Source: Tritrichomonas foetus
Taxonomy: Eukaryota; Parabasalia; Tritrichomonadida; Tritrichomonadidae
Assembly: GCA_001839685.1 (NCBI GenBank)
Contig: MLAK01000595.1
Location: 1 to 64,000, forward strand
Direction: 5' to 3'
Length of the DNA: 64,000 bases
Under the pieces are notes generated by a model. The model saw only the letters and a program-made list of their open reading frames with translations. It made no database searches and was not told where the DNA came from. Positions within the stretch are counted from its first letter, which is position 1. Each line of letters starts with the position of its first letter. This document shows positions 27,987 through 38,052 of the stretch, piece after piece. Both the position numbers and the translations under genes were made by a program.

Positions 27987-28279
27987 TTATTGGATGAAAT
28001 TCACTTTGAATACGAAATCACTTTTTAAGTGCCTTCTCAATTACATTCAAGCCCTGTCTAAATACATTGAGGAACCAATTTTTCTCTTATTCCCTTCAGA
28101 AGAACCAATTATTGGTGAACTGTCTGAATACAGTCATAATTTCTGTTTAATAGAGCAATTAATATTCTCTATTATCACCCTTAAAAATTAATTTCTAAAA
28201 AAGTCTTTTTTTTAATCTGTCGAACTATTACATTAAAAATTCCTGTATCTAACAATCATAAACTGTAATATATCTTGTA

Positions 28280-29152
28280 CTATGAAGAAAGTGATGTTAT
28301 AAGTGAGCTGTTTGTTAATTGATCAGGTGGAGTTGATACAAAATGCCAAATTCCTATTGCAAACAATGGAACAAATTCAATAACCAATTGCTCCACTATA
28401 TACACAATTAAATAAATGTTTGATGAGTCATTAGAAGAAAAAAGGAAAGTATACAATAGAATTGCTGCTATACGCAAAGTTAGAGCAATAATTAACATTG
28501 AACACATGGCAAATAAATGAAATTCAGAAGATAGCGAACTTTTAAACAAATTATTAAACAGTTTGGAAATATTAATTAAATAGAACAAAAAGCAAAGGGC
28601 TATTATTAAATCACGTGCACATGCAAACATCGCTTCACAAGTATGTGCAATTTTATCACCTAATAGAGAAATAATTGCAGAAATCAAACATATTATGAAT
28701 ATAAATACCATCAAAATTTGTAACCATTTTTTTGATTTCTGATAGAAAGATATCGAATCTCTTGATAAGTAATTTACACATAATGTACACCATGCAAAGA
28801 AAATATAACAATATGCAGCAGCAACAACATATCCTGGCATTCCTGCAGTAAATATTGACGCACTTTGCCATATTCGATGAATTTTGTCTTTGTTGTCAGA
28901 ATTGACTAGAGAATAAATGATTCCACAACTAATGTATCCGATTGATTTGACAATTAATGCAATAATAAAAGAAACTTGAGATCCAAAAGATCCATCATTT
29001 TTATTTTTAGATAAAAGAATATCTTTGAATACAAGTTTAGTATAAACAATGAAATAAACAAGAAAGACAAAACCAAATGTAAGATAAGTGATTGCCCATT
29101 TCCAGTGGTTAAGATAAAAGTTAGTGAGATTTTCGGGATTATCCAACTTCAT
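28280..29152 (-). CDS. seven-transmembrane protein (possibly TOM1/THH1-like)
   Basis: About 290 residues, taken from the ATG at 29152. Seven hydrophobic spans are visible: about 20-42, 58-80, 96-125, 143-165, 178-198, 212-236 and 248-268. The loops are short and the N- and C-termini are short and polar. The pattern of 'WQSASIFTAGMPGYVVAAAYCYIFFAWCTL' and the overall size recall the THH1/TOM1/TOM3 family or other small 7-TM receptors, but no diagnostic motif settles it. It could act as a receptor or membrane scaffold. It converges with no close partner; the large helical gene starts 370 bases away in the opposite direction. Confidence 0.65.
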   Translation of the reverse strand: MKLDNPENLTNFYLNHWKWAITYLTFGFVFLVYFIVYTKLVFKDILLSKNKNDGSFGSQVSFIIALIVKSIGYISCGIIYSLVNSDNKDKIHRIWQSASIFTAGMPGYVVAAAYCYIFFAWCTLCVNYLSRDSISFYQKSKKWLQILMVFIFIICLISAIISLLGDKIAHTCEAMFACARDLIIALCFLFYLINISKLFNNLFKSSLSSEFHLFAMCSMLIIALTLRIAAILLYTFLFSSNDSSNIYLIVYIVEQLVIEFVPLFAIGIWHFVSTPPDQLTNSSLITSLSS

Positions 29153-29155
29153 CAA

Positions 29156-29525
29156 ATCATTTATTGGCAGAGGGTTTATTTTTGAGAGGTTTTGCCATTC
29201 AAAATCTTTTTATGAATGCTTTTTGACATTTTTGATGTTTTCATTGTTTTTGAAGCTCAGAAAAGTTTTTTCAAAAACATATCATTATCGAAAAGAAATC
29301 ATGTGTAATACGTAATATATATGATTTTCGTGAATGAATGTCTTTCTTAAAGACTCTTTTCACCCTTGAAACCCATTTAATGCCATTAAGATCAATTCGA
29401 CTTTTTGATTAAGCCTTTAACAAGAAATATTTCACCTAAACCAATTTTCTGAATTGAAACTTTTAATAACAATCACTAATAACATATTTACTTTTTAAAA
29501 TAAAATACCATTGACTTTCCCTTCA
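29156..29525. other. divergent intergenic region
   Basis: This is the shared upstream region of the 7-TM gene (minus) and the 1151-residue gene (plus). It is AT-rich. A TCACTAA initiator-like motif is at 29473-29479, about 47 bases before the ATG at 29526. Nothing else was recognised. Confidence 0.45.
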
Positions 29526-32500
29526 ATGAAGAGGTGTCGATATCCATCAACTGTTGCTCGGGACTTCGACAGTAATATATTCCGTGAATGCCAGAAAATT
29601 TTATCTCTTCCACTCCCAAAAATTTACAAACATCTCATCCAAATCCTCGACGACAAAAATAATGCCATTAATATTTCACATAATCAACACAATTCAAATT
29701 TATCGATAAATACTGTGCATGATATGAAATTACTGTGCATTCTTCGATATATTCTCGATATTCCACCCAACGAAAGCACCGTCGTTTTATTTGGCTGGTA
29801 CGTCATCAATAATCTTGTTCCGCTTCCAACAATTTTTTATTACGTTCACCAACTCACAATGCTTCTACCAGACGGCATATCATTATTCGCTCTTTTTGCA
29901 CAAGCCATTATTACCAGACTTCCGAAGTATTGTTTTATCTGCAAATATTTATTATCTCTTCCATCTCTTCAATTCACTCATAATGAACTCCATATCGTTC
30001 TTTCTCAAGTTGCACGCGATTCATTTCCATTTGAAATCTGTGATCATAAGAATCATTATGTTATTCCAACCAATAGGCCATTTTATCCAGAAATTCGAAC
30101 AATTACTGCTCCACCATTGTTTCCATTGAATGCGCCACTCATTCAACTCAAACCAAATATTTTTGCGTCAATAGAATTTGCAGCCACTCTTCCTGCTGAC
30201 GATCAACGTTTGTTTTGTGTTAATTTATGCTTAACATATTCACCTCCATCAGTTAAACTACGTTTTCTCCCTCTATTAAGTGCCGCCTGTGGTTATACTC
30301 GTTTGCTTCTTTTTGATTCATCTCATTTAGCATGGAGTGCATTTGAAATTCACCCGCAGCTTGAAAGAATGGCGAACTGGATCAGCGCATTATCTGTTGA
30401 ACATGGCCCACCACCTCCCCTGTATTTGTTGAATATTCCTTTGTTAGTTCGTGAATGTGCTGCAATTGGATCTTTAAGTCATTGTTTAGTTTTTTTGATT
30501 GCTTTGTTTTCAAAAACAGCAAATTCACCAAATAATCAATACAATCTGCCTAATCCATTAACAGTTTCTATTCTTTCTGTTCTTGCTGCTGTCTACAACG
30601 TGAAAGGAATTCGAACAGACATTAAAGCATTAATTGAAAAGTTTTGTGGTTTGTTTAAGACGGAAATAAATTACTTTTACTCACATGATATTTTAATTCC
30701 ACCGAATTCATTTGATATTTCAGCTAATTTTCAGTCTGTTGGTGCACAATCTATTTTCCAACCATCTGCAATGAAAAATCTTAATAATAAAAGTTGGGCA
30801 GTTCATGATTCCATTAATGATTCTGTTGTACATGCTTATTTCCATTATGTGCCAAATCGTGGAATGCTCCCTCTCGATTTACAAGAATTATGTGCAAATG
30901 CGCAAAAAATTGAAAAATATTATTTCGTTGATGGAACTTCTCATACTTTTCGTTCTTTTAAGTCATTTAAATCATTTAATACGATTAAAACTTTGAAATC
31001 ATCATTAAAATATTCACAAGAAAGTGATCAAGAAATGCTTCAATGCTTTGTTTCCTTAGCTTTGGCTGATTCTCCAATATTAGCTAAAAATTCCGCTGTT
31101 TTATTCAAAAAAGCAACTAAAAGAATGACTTCAATGATCGATTTATGTCCACTTTTTAGATGTGCTTTTCCAAACCGGTATATACTGGCTGCTTCTTTAG
31201 AAAGAAATTGTTTTGCGCCTGAAGATGTTAATTCTTTGTTTTCTGAATTATTAACGAATTCAAAAACTGCGCCTATTGCAGGTCCAATGATTTCTTCGTT
31301 CATGCCAATGGTTTATCAATTCTGTAAAGATTATCCTTTCACTTCTGTCAAACTAATTCTCTCACTTTCTAAACATTCATCAAATCCTTTAACGAAAACT
31401 ACCAATACAAACTTTATCAGTGGTAATAATCGTGTTACCGGAAATTTGAATCAAAATGCAAATAATGCATCAACAGTAAATGATGGTTTAACTCAAGAAA
31501 GAGTTTTACCTACTCCATTGAAATCACACGCACCAATCTTGAAATCGTTTTTGGAATTTTCTGTTCAGAAAACTGAAAATACTCGAAATGATTTCCTTTC
31601 CAAAGTTTCAAAAGCTTCTGTTCCACAAATAATTTCTTTGTTTTCATTTGTCTTTGGGGTAACTCAAAAGAAGAAATCAGCAAAATGTCCAACAACGACG
31701 GATTATTCTGCAATTGATGGACTTTGTTGGTCTTTAGGCTTAAGTGACAATCGATTCAATAATGATAAATTGAACTCCAATTGTTTTTCGGCAGCAACAG
31801 CAATTGCACCTGAATCACCACCACTTTTGTTATTTAGGTTAATTAACGGTCTCTTAACGCATCTTCAAGTACAGTCGAAGTATTTAATTAAAGATCTTTT
31901 AGAAAATTTGTCCCCTTCAAAAATGCCATCGTTTGCAATTTGTTGGATGCAGCTTGTGATGCATCATGAAGCTTTGCCAAGTTTCATTGATTCAAATGAT
32001 CGAGTTTTATCACAATTTTGTTTGAACTTTTTATTACTTTGTATAAAATTGATAATTATAATGCCTGATGTATTTTATCGAGGTGTCACTCGCATTTTCA
32101 TGACAGTTGCAAGCTCAGCGCCCAAATTTTTGGTTTCTTATCATTCTCTTCTTTTAGAAAATTTGCCCTTCCAATTCATTCAAATTCGAAATATAATACT
32201 GAATGCAACTCCAACCACAAGTGAAATTGTATCACTCTTAAAGCAAAATAATAGTTCACTGATTGATGATTTTGCAATTGACATAAATGAGATTGAAAGT
32301 CCCCAAGAAAGCGAAAAAGTGAATAAATTGTTAAATCACTTGATGCCACCAATTGGCTTCAATTATGAAGATTCACTTCATGCAAAAGGAATGTGCGTTG
32401 TCACAGAAAAAGCATTTCAATCAAAGGAAACCGCTTCAATTGCTAAATTTATCTCCACAATCATTAAAAGAGTCACAAATGAACAAACAAATTTCGGTCT

Positions 32501-32981
32501 GACTTTACCAAAAGTCATATATCAATTTGTTTTATTCTCCATGAACAAAGAAATTCATTACGGCTCTCAAAATAATCAGCAATATGGTAAAATTAATAAT
32601 AATAATAAAAGTCATAATAAGAGTGGAAAAAATTTGATTCAAGAGATGTTTATTGCTATTCAAAATCTTTGTGATGAAAAAACATTGGTGAATCTTTACA
32701 ATGCAATATTGGATCAAATTCGCTATCCAAACATTCATACAACGATAGCTTCGGAATTGATAACAAAACTATTTGAAAGAGGAAACAAATTTAAACGTGA
32801 ATTAATTTATGTTACAATTCTGAAAAGAATGATGTGTGTTACACAACCACCAACAGCTTTAAAAATCACGTTCAAGGGTTTGGCAACGCGCTACAAGAAA
32901 GACATTGAAAGGTTTTTCAGAGAAAATGGTGAAATCAGCACTTATAATCGAGCCCAAAAATTTTTAAGAAAATTCATGTAG
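29526..32981 (+). CDS. large helical (alpha-solenoid-like) protein of unknown function
   Basis: About 1151 residues, starting at the first ATG of the frame (29526). The open frame extends 5' by five codons but without another ATG. No signal peptide, membrane span or known motif is seen. The sequence is mostly amphipathic helices with regular Leu/Phe spacing, with Asn-rich loops (about 660-690 and 1025-1045) and a basic C-terminus ending in 'RAQKFLRKFM'. This resembles scaffold subunits of large complexes such as CCR4-NOT or Integrator, but I cannot assign it. The gene is long, has good composition throughout and is certainly coding. Confidence 0.75.
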   Translation: MKRCRYPSTVARDFDSNIFRECQKILSLPLPKIYKHLIQILDDKNNAINISHNQHNSNLSINTVHDMKLLCILRYILDIPPNESTVVLFGWYVINNLVPLPTIFYYVHQLTMLLPDGISLFALFAQAIITRLPKYCFICKYLLSLPSLQFTHNELHIVLSQVARDSFPFEICDHKNHYVIPTNRPFYPEIRTITAPPLFPLNAPLIQLKPNIFASIEFAATLPADDQRLFCVNLCLTYSPPSVKLRFLPLLSAACGYTRLLLFDSSHLAWSAFEIHPQLERMANWISALSVEHGPPPPLYLLNIPLLVRECAAIGSLSHCLVFLIALFSKTANSPNNQYNLPNPLTVSILSVLAAVYNVKGIRTDIKALIEKFCGLFKTEINYFYSHDILIPPNSFDISANFQSVGAQSIFQPSAMKNLNNKSWAVHDSINDSVVHAYFHYVPNRGMLPLDLQELCANAQKIEKYYFVDGTSHTFRSFKSFKSFNTIKTLKSSLKYSQESDQEMLQCFVSLALADSPILAKNSAVLFKKATKRMTSMIDLCPLFRCAFPNRYILAASLERNCFAPEDVNSLFSELLTNSKTAPIAGPMISSFMPMVYQFCKDYPFTSVKLILSLSKHSSNPLTKTTNTNFISGNNRVTGNLNQNANNASTVNDGLTQERVLPTPLKSHAPILKSFLEFSVQKTENTRNDFLSKVSKASVPQIISLFSFVFGVTQKKKSAKCPTTTDYSAIDGLCWSLGLSDNRFNNDKLNSNCFSAATAIAPESPPLLLFRLINGLLTHLQVQSKYLIKDLLENLSPSKMPSFAICWMQLVMHHEALPSFIDSNDRVLSQFCLNFLLLCIKLIIIMPDVFYRGVTRIFMTVASSAPKFLVSYHSLLLENLPFQFIQIRNIILNATPTTSEIVSLLKQNNSSLIDDFAIDINEIESPQESEKVNKLLNHLMPPIGFNYEDSLHAKGMCVVTEKAFQSKETASIAKFISTIIKRVTNEQTNFGLTLPKVIYQFVLFSMNKEIHYGSQNNQQYGKINNNNKSHNKSGKNLIQEMFIAIQNLCDEKTLVNLYNAILDQIRYPNIHTTIASELITKLFERGNKFKRELIYVTILKRMMCVTQPPTALKITFKGLATRYKKDIERFFRENGEISTYNRAQKFLRKFM

Positions 32982-33051
32982 ATTGTTTTTGTAATATCTT
33001 TAAAAAATTATAATATCACACAATCAACTTTTTTTTCAAAACCATCAGTTT

Positions 33052-33073
33052 TTATTATTATTATTATTATTAT
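33052..33073. repeat. (TTA)n microsatellite
   Basis: About seven copies of TTA in a row, 70 bases after the stop of the large helical gene. Confidence 0.85.
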
Positions 33074-33365
33074 CTATCTGAAAATTTGGTTAATTCTAAA
33101 AAATTCCAACACATGAATAATTTGAATCCATTTTGCCGATGAAATCGGTGAAAGTTGAGATTTAATCATATTGACTTCTTGTTAATGCTTTTTTCCCCAA
33201 TTAGTTCGATATTGTCAAAAATTTTGATCTCAATTTGATTGCTAACAATTTTTAATCTTGTAATGATTTTTAGAAAAAAGAAATGTGTTTTTCTTGCTCT
33301 TCATTTTTCTCGTCTGGTTTATCTTTACTTTAGCGTTTGATGAAATTGTTCCTCAATTTTGGTTC

Positions 33366-33960
33366 CATTCACTATAATCACTCACTATCAATCATTCACT
33401 ATNNNNNNNNNNNNNNNNNNNNNNNNNNNNNNNNNNNNNNNNNNNNNNNNNNNNNNNNNNNNNNNNNNNNNNNNNNNNNNNNNNNNNNNNNNNNNNNNNN
33501 NNNNNNNNNNNNNNNNNNNNNNNNNNNNNNNNNNNNNNNNNNNNNNNNNNNNNNNNNNNNNNNNNNNNNNNNNNNNNNNNNNNNNNNNNNNNNNNNNNNN
33601 NNNNNNNNNNNNNNNNNNNNNNNNNNNNNNNNNNNNNNNNNNNNNNNNNNNNNNNNNNNNNNNNNNNNNNNNNNNNNNNNNNNNNNNNNNNNNNNNNNNN
33701 NNNNNNNNNNNNNNNNNNNNNNNNNNNNNNNNNNNNNNNNNNNNNNNNNNNNNNNNNNNNNNNNNNNNNNNNNNNNNNNNNNNNNNNNNNNNNNNNNNNN
33801 NNNNNNNNNNNNNNNNNNNNNNNNNNNNNNNNNNNNNNNNNNNNNNNNNNNNNNNNNNNNNNNNNNNNNNNNNNNNNNNNNNNNNAATCATTCACTATAA
33901 TCATTCACTATCAATCACTCACTATCAATCACTCACTATAATCACTCACTATCAATCACT
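33366..33960. repeat. 13-14-bp minisatellite surrounding the assembly gap
   Basis: Units close to (C)AATCAYTCACTAT repeat on both sides of a 483-base run of N (33403-33885). About two to three copies lie on the left (33366-33402) and five to six on the right (33886-33960). The array almost certainly continues through the gap, which the assembler could not resolve. The Ns may not reflect the true length. Confidence 0.9.
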
Positions 33961-34058
33961 TCTATGAAACATACATTCATCACGAAACATCAATTTTAGA
34001 CTGGCTAAAACACTAAATAAATAAGAGCAAGAAAAGTTTGTATGAATAAAGTGCTTTA

Positions 34059-34979
34059 TTAATCATTGAGTTCATCCATGTCCACGTTCTGTTCACCAGC
34101 GATTGCCAACTCGTCGAGCTTGGCCTGGAATTTAGCAAGTTCAGTTTGGTTGATGACTTTTGGTGCTTCTTTAATAGCGAATCTTCCTTTCACTGCATCG
34201 ATCTTTCCTTTGATCTGTTCGAGAACTTTATTGAGTAACTCTGTTCCCTGTTCGGCGTTAAACACGTCAATTGAAATGGAATAAACTGGTGGCGCAATAA
34301 CTGTCAATGAAAGGTTAGAATCCTTTGGCGCCAAGTCATAGCCAGACACGAGGGCATCACGGAGGGCGTCCACGCCAGCTGGGGTGAGGACCTCTGCTTC
34401 AAACAAGCCGTGAATTCTGACTTCTGTTGGAGTGAACATTTTTTGAACTTGTTCGGTGAGAACTTTTTGAATTTCGGGTGATAATTGGAGATCGGCAACA
34501 ATTTCTGGTTGATGATAGGATTTCTGGAGAGCGATGTAGGCGTTTCCGTATTTCTCGTGGAGTGGATAAACAATCTGGCGAACAAGATCTGGAAATGGAG
34601 CGTCATTAACTTTGGAGCATAAATATTGGATGAGGTTCATCAAGTTTTTATAATCGTTAAACCTCTTCTGCGCGTTTTCTATGTCTTCTTCTTTGAGACC
34701 TTGTCTGGTGAGGTCCATATTTCCTTTTTCGGAATCGACTTGCGAAACAAGGGCTGTATCGACTTTTCCGACTTTGACATTTTTGGGAACTCTGCGTGTT
34801 TTGCGGGTGGTGTATTGGCCGAGTGGAATCATACCTTCCTTGCTTGCGTATTCGAGTAATTCAACCCAGATACCCATCTCGTCAACACGTGTAAGACGGA
34901 CGATTACTGGCTCGTGTTCTTTTGGATACTCATTTGGATACCAATGTACTGTGTATATCGAGTTGTTCTGTGTGGTCAT
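34059..34979 (-). CDS. translation initiation factor eIF2 alpha
   Basis: A 306-residue protein. The N-terminal S1/OB domain is clear ('EPVIVRLTRVDEMGIWVELLEYASKEGMIPL', then 'KVGKVDTALVSQVDSEKGNMDLTR'). A helical domain and the C-terminal alpha/beta domain ('YSISIDVFNAEQGTELLNKVLEQIKG') follow, and the tail is acidic. The product carries initiator tRNA to the ribosome with eIF2 beta and gamma. The regulatory loop, normally ILLSELSRRRIRS with Ser51 as the stress-kinase target, reads 'IPLGQYTTRKTRR' here. Ser48 becomes Gly and Ser51 becomes Thr57. Phosphorylation control could survive through Thr or be altered. The gene is more GC-rich than its neighbours, as expected for a highly expressed gene. 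Confidence 0.95.
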   Translation of the reverse strand: MTTQNNSIYTVHWYPNEYPKEHEPVIVRLTRVDEMGIWVELLEYASKEGMIPLGQYTTRKTRRVPKNVKVGKVDTALVSQVDSEKGNMDLTRQGLKEEDIENAQKRFNDYKNLMNLIQYLCSKVNDAPFPDLVRQIVYPLHEKYGNAYIALQKSYHQPEIVADLQLSPEIQKVLTEQVQKMFTPTEVRIHGLFEAEVLTPAGVDALRDALVSGYDLAPKDSNLSLTVIAPPVYSISIDVFNAEQGTELLNKVLEQIKGKIDAVKGRFAIKEAPKVINQTELAKFQAKLDELAIAGEQNVDMDELND

Positions 34980-34986
34980 TTTATGA
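34980..34986 (-). promoter_or_regulatory. candidate initiator (Inr) of eIF2 alpha
   Basis: TCATAAA on the minus strand touches the ATG, which would give a leader of only a few bases, as is usual for trichomonads. Confidence 0.4.
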
Positions 34987-35029
34987 ATTAATTAAAAATT
35001 TTTGATGGTAGGAAAAAGTGGCTTTGCAT

Positions 35030-35045
35030 GAACTTGGCCAAGTTC
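35030..35045. promoter_or_regulatory. 16-bp perfect palindrome upstream of eIF2 alpha
   Basis: GAACTTGGCCAAGTTC is exactly equal to its own reverse complement. It lies 51 bases upstream of the eIF2 alpha ATG and 280 bases upstream of the next gene, in the divergent space. A dimeric transcription factor site is the simplest reading. The GGCC core recurs upstream of the glucosidase II beta and karyopherin genes. Confidence 0.5.
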
Positions 35046-35326
35046 GATATCAAAATTTGTCCAAGGTAAAATATTTAGGTTAAATATTGAACATAGTCAA
35101 CATAATTTATTGAATATAAAGTCTCTTCAATTTCAATTCAAATTTCGCCACATAATTGAGAACAAAAAACATTTTAGAGTTTTCACAATACATTTCGCTT
35201 AAAACCGCCGAAACCGATAGCTTGAAAGAATATAGAAATGTTATATGAAAATTTGAAAGGTGAATTCGATACAGGAATAGGTAAATTTAACTCATCAAAA
35301 CCTTATTTCCGAGTTGTTCAAAAAAT

Positions 35327-35857
35327 ATGGATGATTTTCTACCTCCATTGACAAATATGTTCTCAATCAGCCAACATGACCCAGAACGTTTTGAATACTT
35401 GAATTCCTTAGTTTACGATGAAATTCGTGCAATAACTATAATCGAATATGAGACACAATTAAGGACCGAATCTTTCTTCCAAAATGCGAATGAAGGAGCC
35501 TGCTTTGATCCAATCTTCATTGAGTTCTTTTCACGCAGCCAAGCTCGAATCGATGATCTCCAATCTCGAATTGAAAGGCTCAACGCTGGAGGCGAACCGA
35601 CAGAAGAAGAAAAAAACGAATTAAACCATCACATCGAAATTGCAAATGCGTTTTTTTCAGGAATTAACGAACCGCTCTTGAAAAATTTCTCTCTAGTTGA
35701 AGAACAGACGGAAGCCCTCACTCAGAATATGATACCATCCCAAATCGCACTGCTTGAAAACGAAATGGCCTCTAATGTTGATCTCAAGCGGAAGATTGAA
35801 GAACTTCGCACGCAGGCAGTAAAAAAACCAAAAAAAGGAAGGAAAAAGGCTAAATAA
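35327..35857 (+). CDS. small coiled-coil protein with a basic tail
   Basis: A 176-residue protein with an ATG start. It is acidic and helical in the middle, with a coiled-coil stretch (about 75-165: 'RIDDLQSRIERLNAGG', then 'EEEKNELNHHIEIANAF', 'LLENEMASNVDLKRKIEELR'). It ends in 'KKPKKGRKKAK', which could be a nuclear localisation or RNA/DNA-binding tail. The layout recalls small centromere/spindle or Mis12-type subunits, but there is no diagnostic motif, so no function is assigned. Confidence 0.75.
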   Translation: MDDFLPPLTNMFSISQHDPERFEYLNSLVYDEIRAITIIEYETQLRTESFFQNANEGACFDPIFIEFFSRSQARIDDLQSRIERLNAGGEPTEEEKNELNHHIEIANAFFSGINEPLLKNFSLVEEQTEALTQNMIPSQIALLENEMASNVDLKRKIEELRTQAVKKPKKGRKKAK

Positions 35858-36282
35858 GAATACCTTTTTTATTGCTCAGCCGGAGATTTCCATTGTTTTA
35901 TTTGGTATGGAATTCCAGATAAAAAATTCGATATTACAAGAAAATGTATTTGTTTTCAGATTCTAAATTTAAATCTTATCTGTTCTTCATTATCTGCTTA
36001 CTAGATATAGATTGAACATCATGTGATTAAAAAGTAATATTTCTCATATTTGTTTCAGATTTTTAAATCATTGTTTGAATATAAACCATTGATACGAATA
36101 AAATAATTATACGAATAAAAGAATATAATAACATGATTTTTCTCTACAAACAAATTTTTAATATCATTATAAAAAACGAGTTTTGTATACACATCAATAT
36201 GAATAATAAGAATGTAATTGAATTTCCAGTGAGTGATAATACATCCAAATAATCATTTTGCATGAATTGAACGGTTTCTTGT
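35858..36282. other. intergenic stretch between convergent genes
   Basis: AT-rich 3' space with no gene, RNA box or repeat recognised. Confidence 0.5.
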
Positions 36283-37404
36283 TTATTTGGATGTCCCAAA
36301 AACGGAGCTTTCTGTTACTTTATAATCTCGCAATTTATTCGTTCCAGCTTGATGCGATAAATTCAAAAATAAAAATTTCAGTAGTCTATATAAAATTTCA
36401 TTTCTTTGTTGTTCTTCAAGACACTTTTGATGGATTTCACTATTTGAAATATTACTATGACGATTATTAATATTATTATTGTAATTATAGCTATTATTGC
36501 TTGTTGGTGGAGTTATTTTAAGCTCAAAATTATTTGCTGCTATCATTAATTCATTGATTGATGCTTCAAAAAGCTTTGCTACTGTCATATTTGTTAGATG
36601 TAAGAAAATAATTCTGTATGTGAAAGATTTCCTAACTTTTGAAAAAGCGTTCCAAAATGTCTCCCTTTTATCATCACTCCATTCTGTAAAAACAGACATA
36701 TTAATTATCTCATCTCGCTTTTCAAACCCACAAATATCAAGAAGAGGAAGCAGAGTGAAAACAAATATTTCATTTTGAGAGACGACTGCATCATCCTTCA
36801 AAACTTGAGATTGTGTGAAAACTTTTCTGCATAGCGGGCAAGTGCAAGGCTGCCAATTTTCATAGCACGTGTTAATCCACTGGTTCAGACAGCTTGCGCA
36901 GAAGCAGTGACGACATGGAAGCATGTGAAATCTTGTCAATTGTTCGAAACAGATACTGCAGCATGGATGATTTTCTTCAGTTTCGGTGTCGTAAATATCG
37001 AGCTGTTCGACGAACTTGATTTGCGGTGGAACAATAAGAAATAAATAGCGGCATTCGGCGTCTTGATAGTTAACTAATAAATCGCCTGTCAAAAATTCGG
37101 GGCCACCCCCAAATACAATTTCTGAACCATTGGCAAGCAGGGATCTCTCGATTTTACGGCCATTTACAAATGTCCCATTGAGCGAGTTTGAATCAATAAT
37201 TGTCCAAGAATCACCAAAAGAGTGAGATTTTCGGAAAATTGTTGCATGTTTTTTCGATATTTCTTGATGACGGCTTGTATCCATTCGCACTTCACTTCTC
37301 CTTCCTATTTGGACTCGCTCTTTATCGAGTAAAACAAATTGAGGGGCATTTTCGATCTTCTGTTGGGAGAGACGCAGAAGGATCGCAGTAGACATTTCTG
37401 ACAT
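36283..37404 (-). CDS. FHA-RING ubiquitin ligase (CHFR/RNF8-like)
   Basis: A 373-residue protein. An FHA domain (about 20-110) has the phosphothreonine-binding residues in 'IGRR', 'SKKHATIF' and 'NGTFVNG'. A C3HC4 RING finger follows: Cys149, Cys152, Cys164, His166, Cys169, Cys172, Cys189 and Cys192. A helical C-terminal part has an Asn-rich loop (about 300-325). FHA plus RING is the layout of CHFR and RNF8, E3 ligases that read phosphorylated partners in checkpoint or DNA-damage signalling. All zinc ligands are present, so it is probably active. A substrate cannot be named. Confidence 0.92.
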   Translation of the reverse strand: MSEMSTAILLRLSQQKIENAPQFVLLDKERVQIGRRSEVRMDTSRHQEISKKHATIFRKSHSFGDSWTIIDSNSLNGTFVNGRKIERSLLANGSEIVFGGGPEFLTGDLLVNYQDAECRYLFLIVPPQIKFVEQLDIYDTETEENHPCCSICFEQLTRFHMLPCRHCFCASCLNQWINTCYENWQPCTCPLCRKVFTQSQVLKDDAVVSQNEIFVFTLLPLLDICGFEKRDEIINMSVFTEWSDDKRETFWNAFSKVRKSFTYRIIFLHLTNMTVAKLFEASINELMIAANNFELKITPPTSNNSYNYNNNINNRHSNISNSEIHQKCLEEQQRNEILYRLLKFLFLNLSHQAGTNKLRDYKVTESSVFGTSK

Positions 37405-37994
37405 TGTTTTGAAGTTTTGAATTGAAATTGTTAACGTGTTCTATTTATTTGGACTATGTAAATCCAAAATTGTGATAATTATTGAAAATCCAACGATGAT
37501 ATTTGAATGAAAATTTTAATATTTTATTGAAAAAGTGAAAAAACAATCGAAAAATGAATAATAAATTATACACGTTTGTTAATCATATATTAATATAACC
37601 ATCCTATTTAAATGTTTATATGGTCCAACATCGTTTTATTTTCTGAACTTATAAACCATATAAACACAGATTTTTTTTTCTTATCGATTCTTTTTTCGAT
37701 AAATAATTTTTTTGGGGAAGAAATATAACCTTATGGGATCAATAAAATAAAAAATGAATTGCATTATCATTTTGAACACAATATTGATCATTCGAAAATT
37801 GGGTTAAGTCTATTGTAAACTGGATTAATCGGAATTAATCGTACGATTATACGAATCGTTTATCATCGGAATTTTTTTATAGAATTGTAGTATAGAAAAC
37901 CGTCATATTTTATATTTCCACTTTTTAATTATTTATTTGGTCGATTGAGTAAATCAAAAACGTTCAATTCCACACATTCTATTAATTTAGTGAC

Positions 37995-38052
37995 ACAATA
38001 TTACCGTGGCTCATAGGGCTCAGAATAGTGGCTTCTTATAGCCAAGTATTGT
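37995..38052. other. hairpin-forming, GC-richer segment
   Basis: ACAATA (37995-38000) pairs with TATTGT (38047-38052), and TGGCT (38007-38011, or alternatively 38029-38033) pairs with AGCCA (38040-38044). The two alternative inner stems arise because TGGCT(C/T) occurs twice. It could be part of a small structured RNA, but no family signature is seen. Confidence 0.3.

Larger units (their letters stand above)
32982..34058. other. intergenic stretch with a minisatellite and assembly gap
   Basis: This is the space between two convergent genes. Apart from the TTA microsatellite, the minisatellite and the N gap listed separately, it contains only AT-rich sequence. Open frames that run across the Ns are artefacts. 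Confidence 0.6.

Noticed and set aside
33403..33885. Long open frames across the N run
   Set aside because: They consist of unknown bases and have no coding support.
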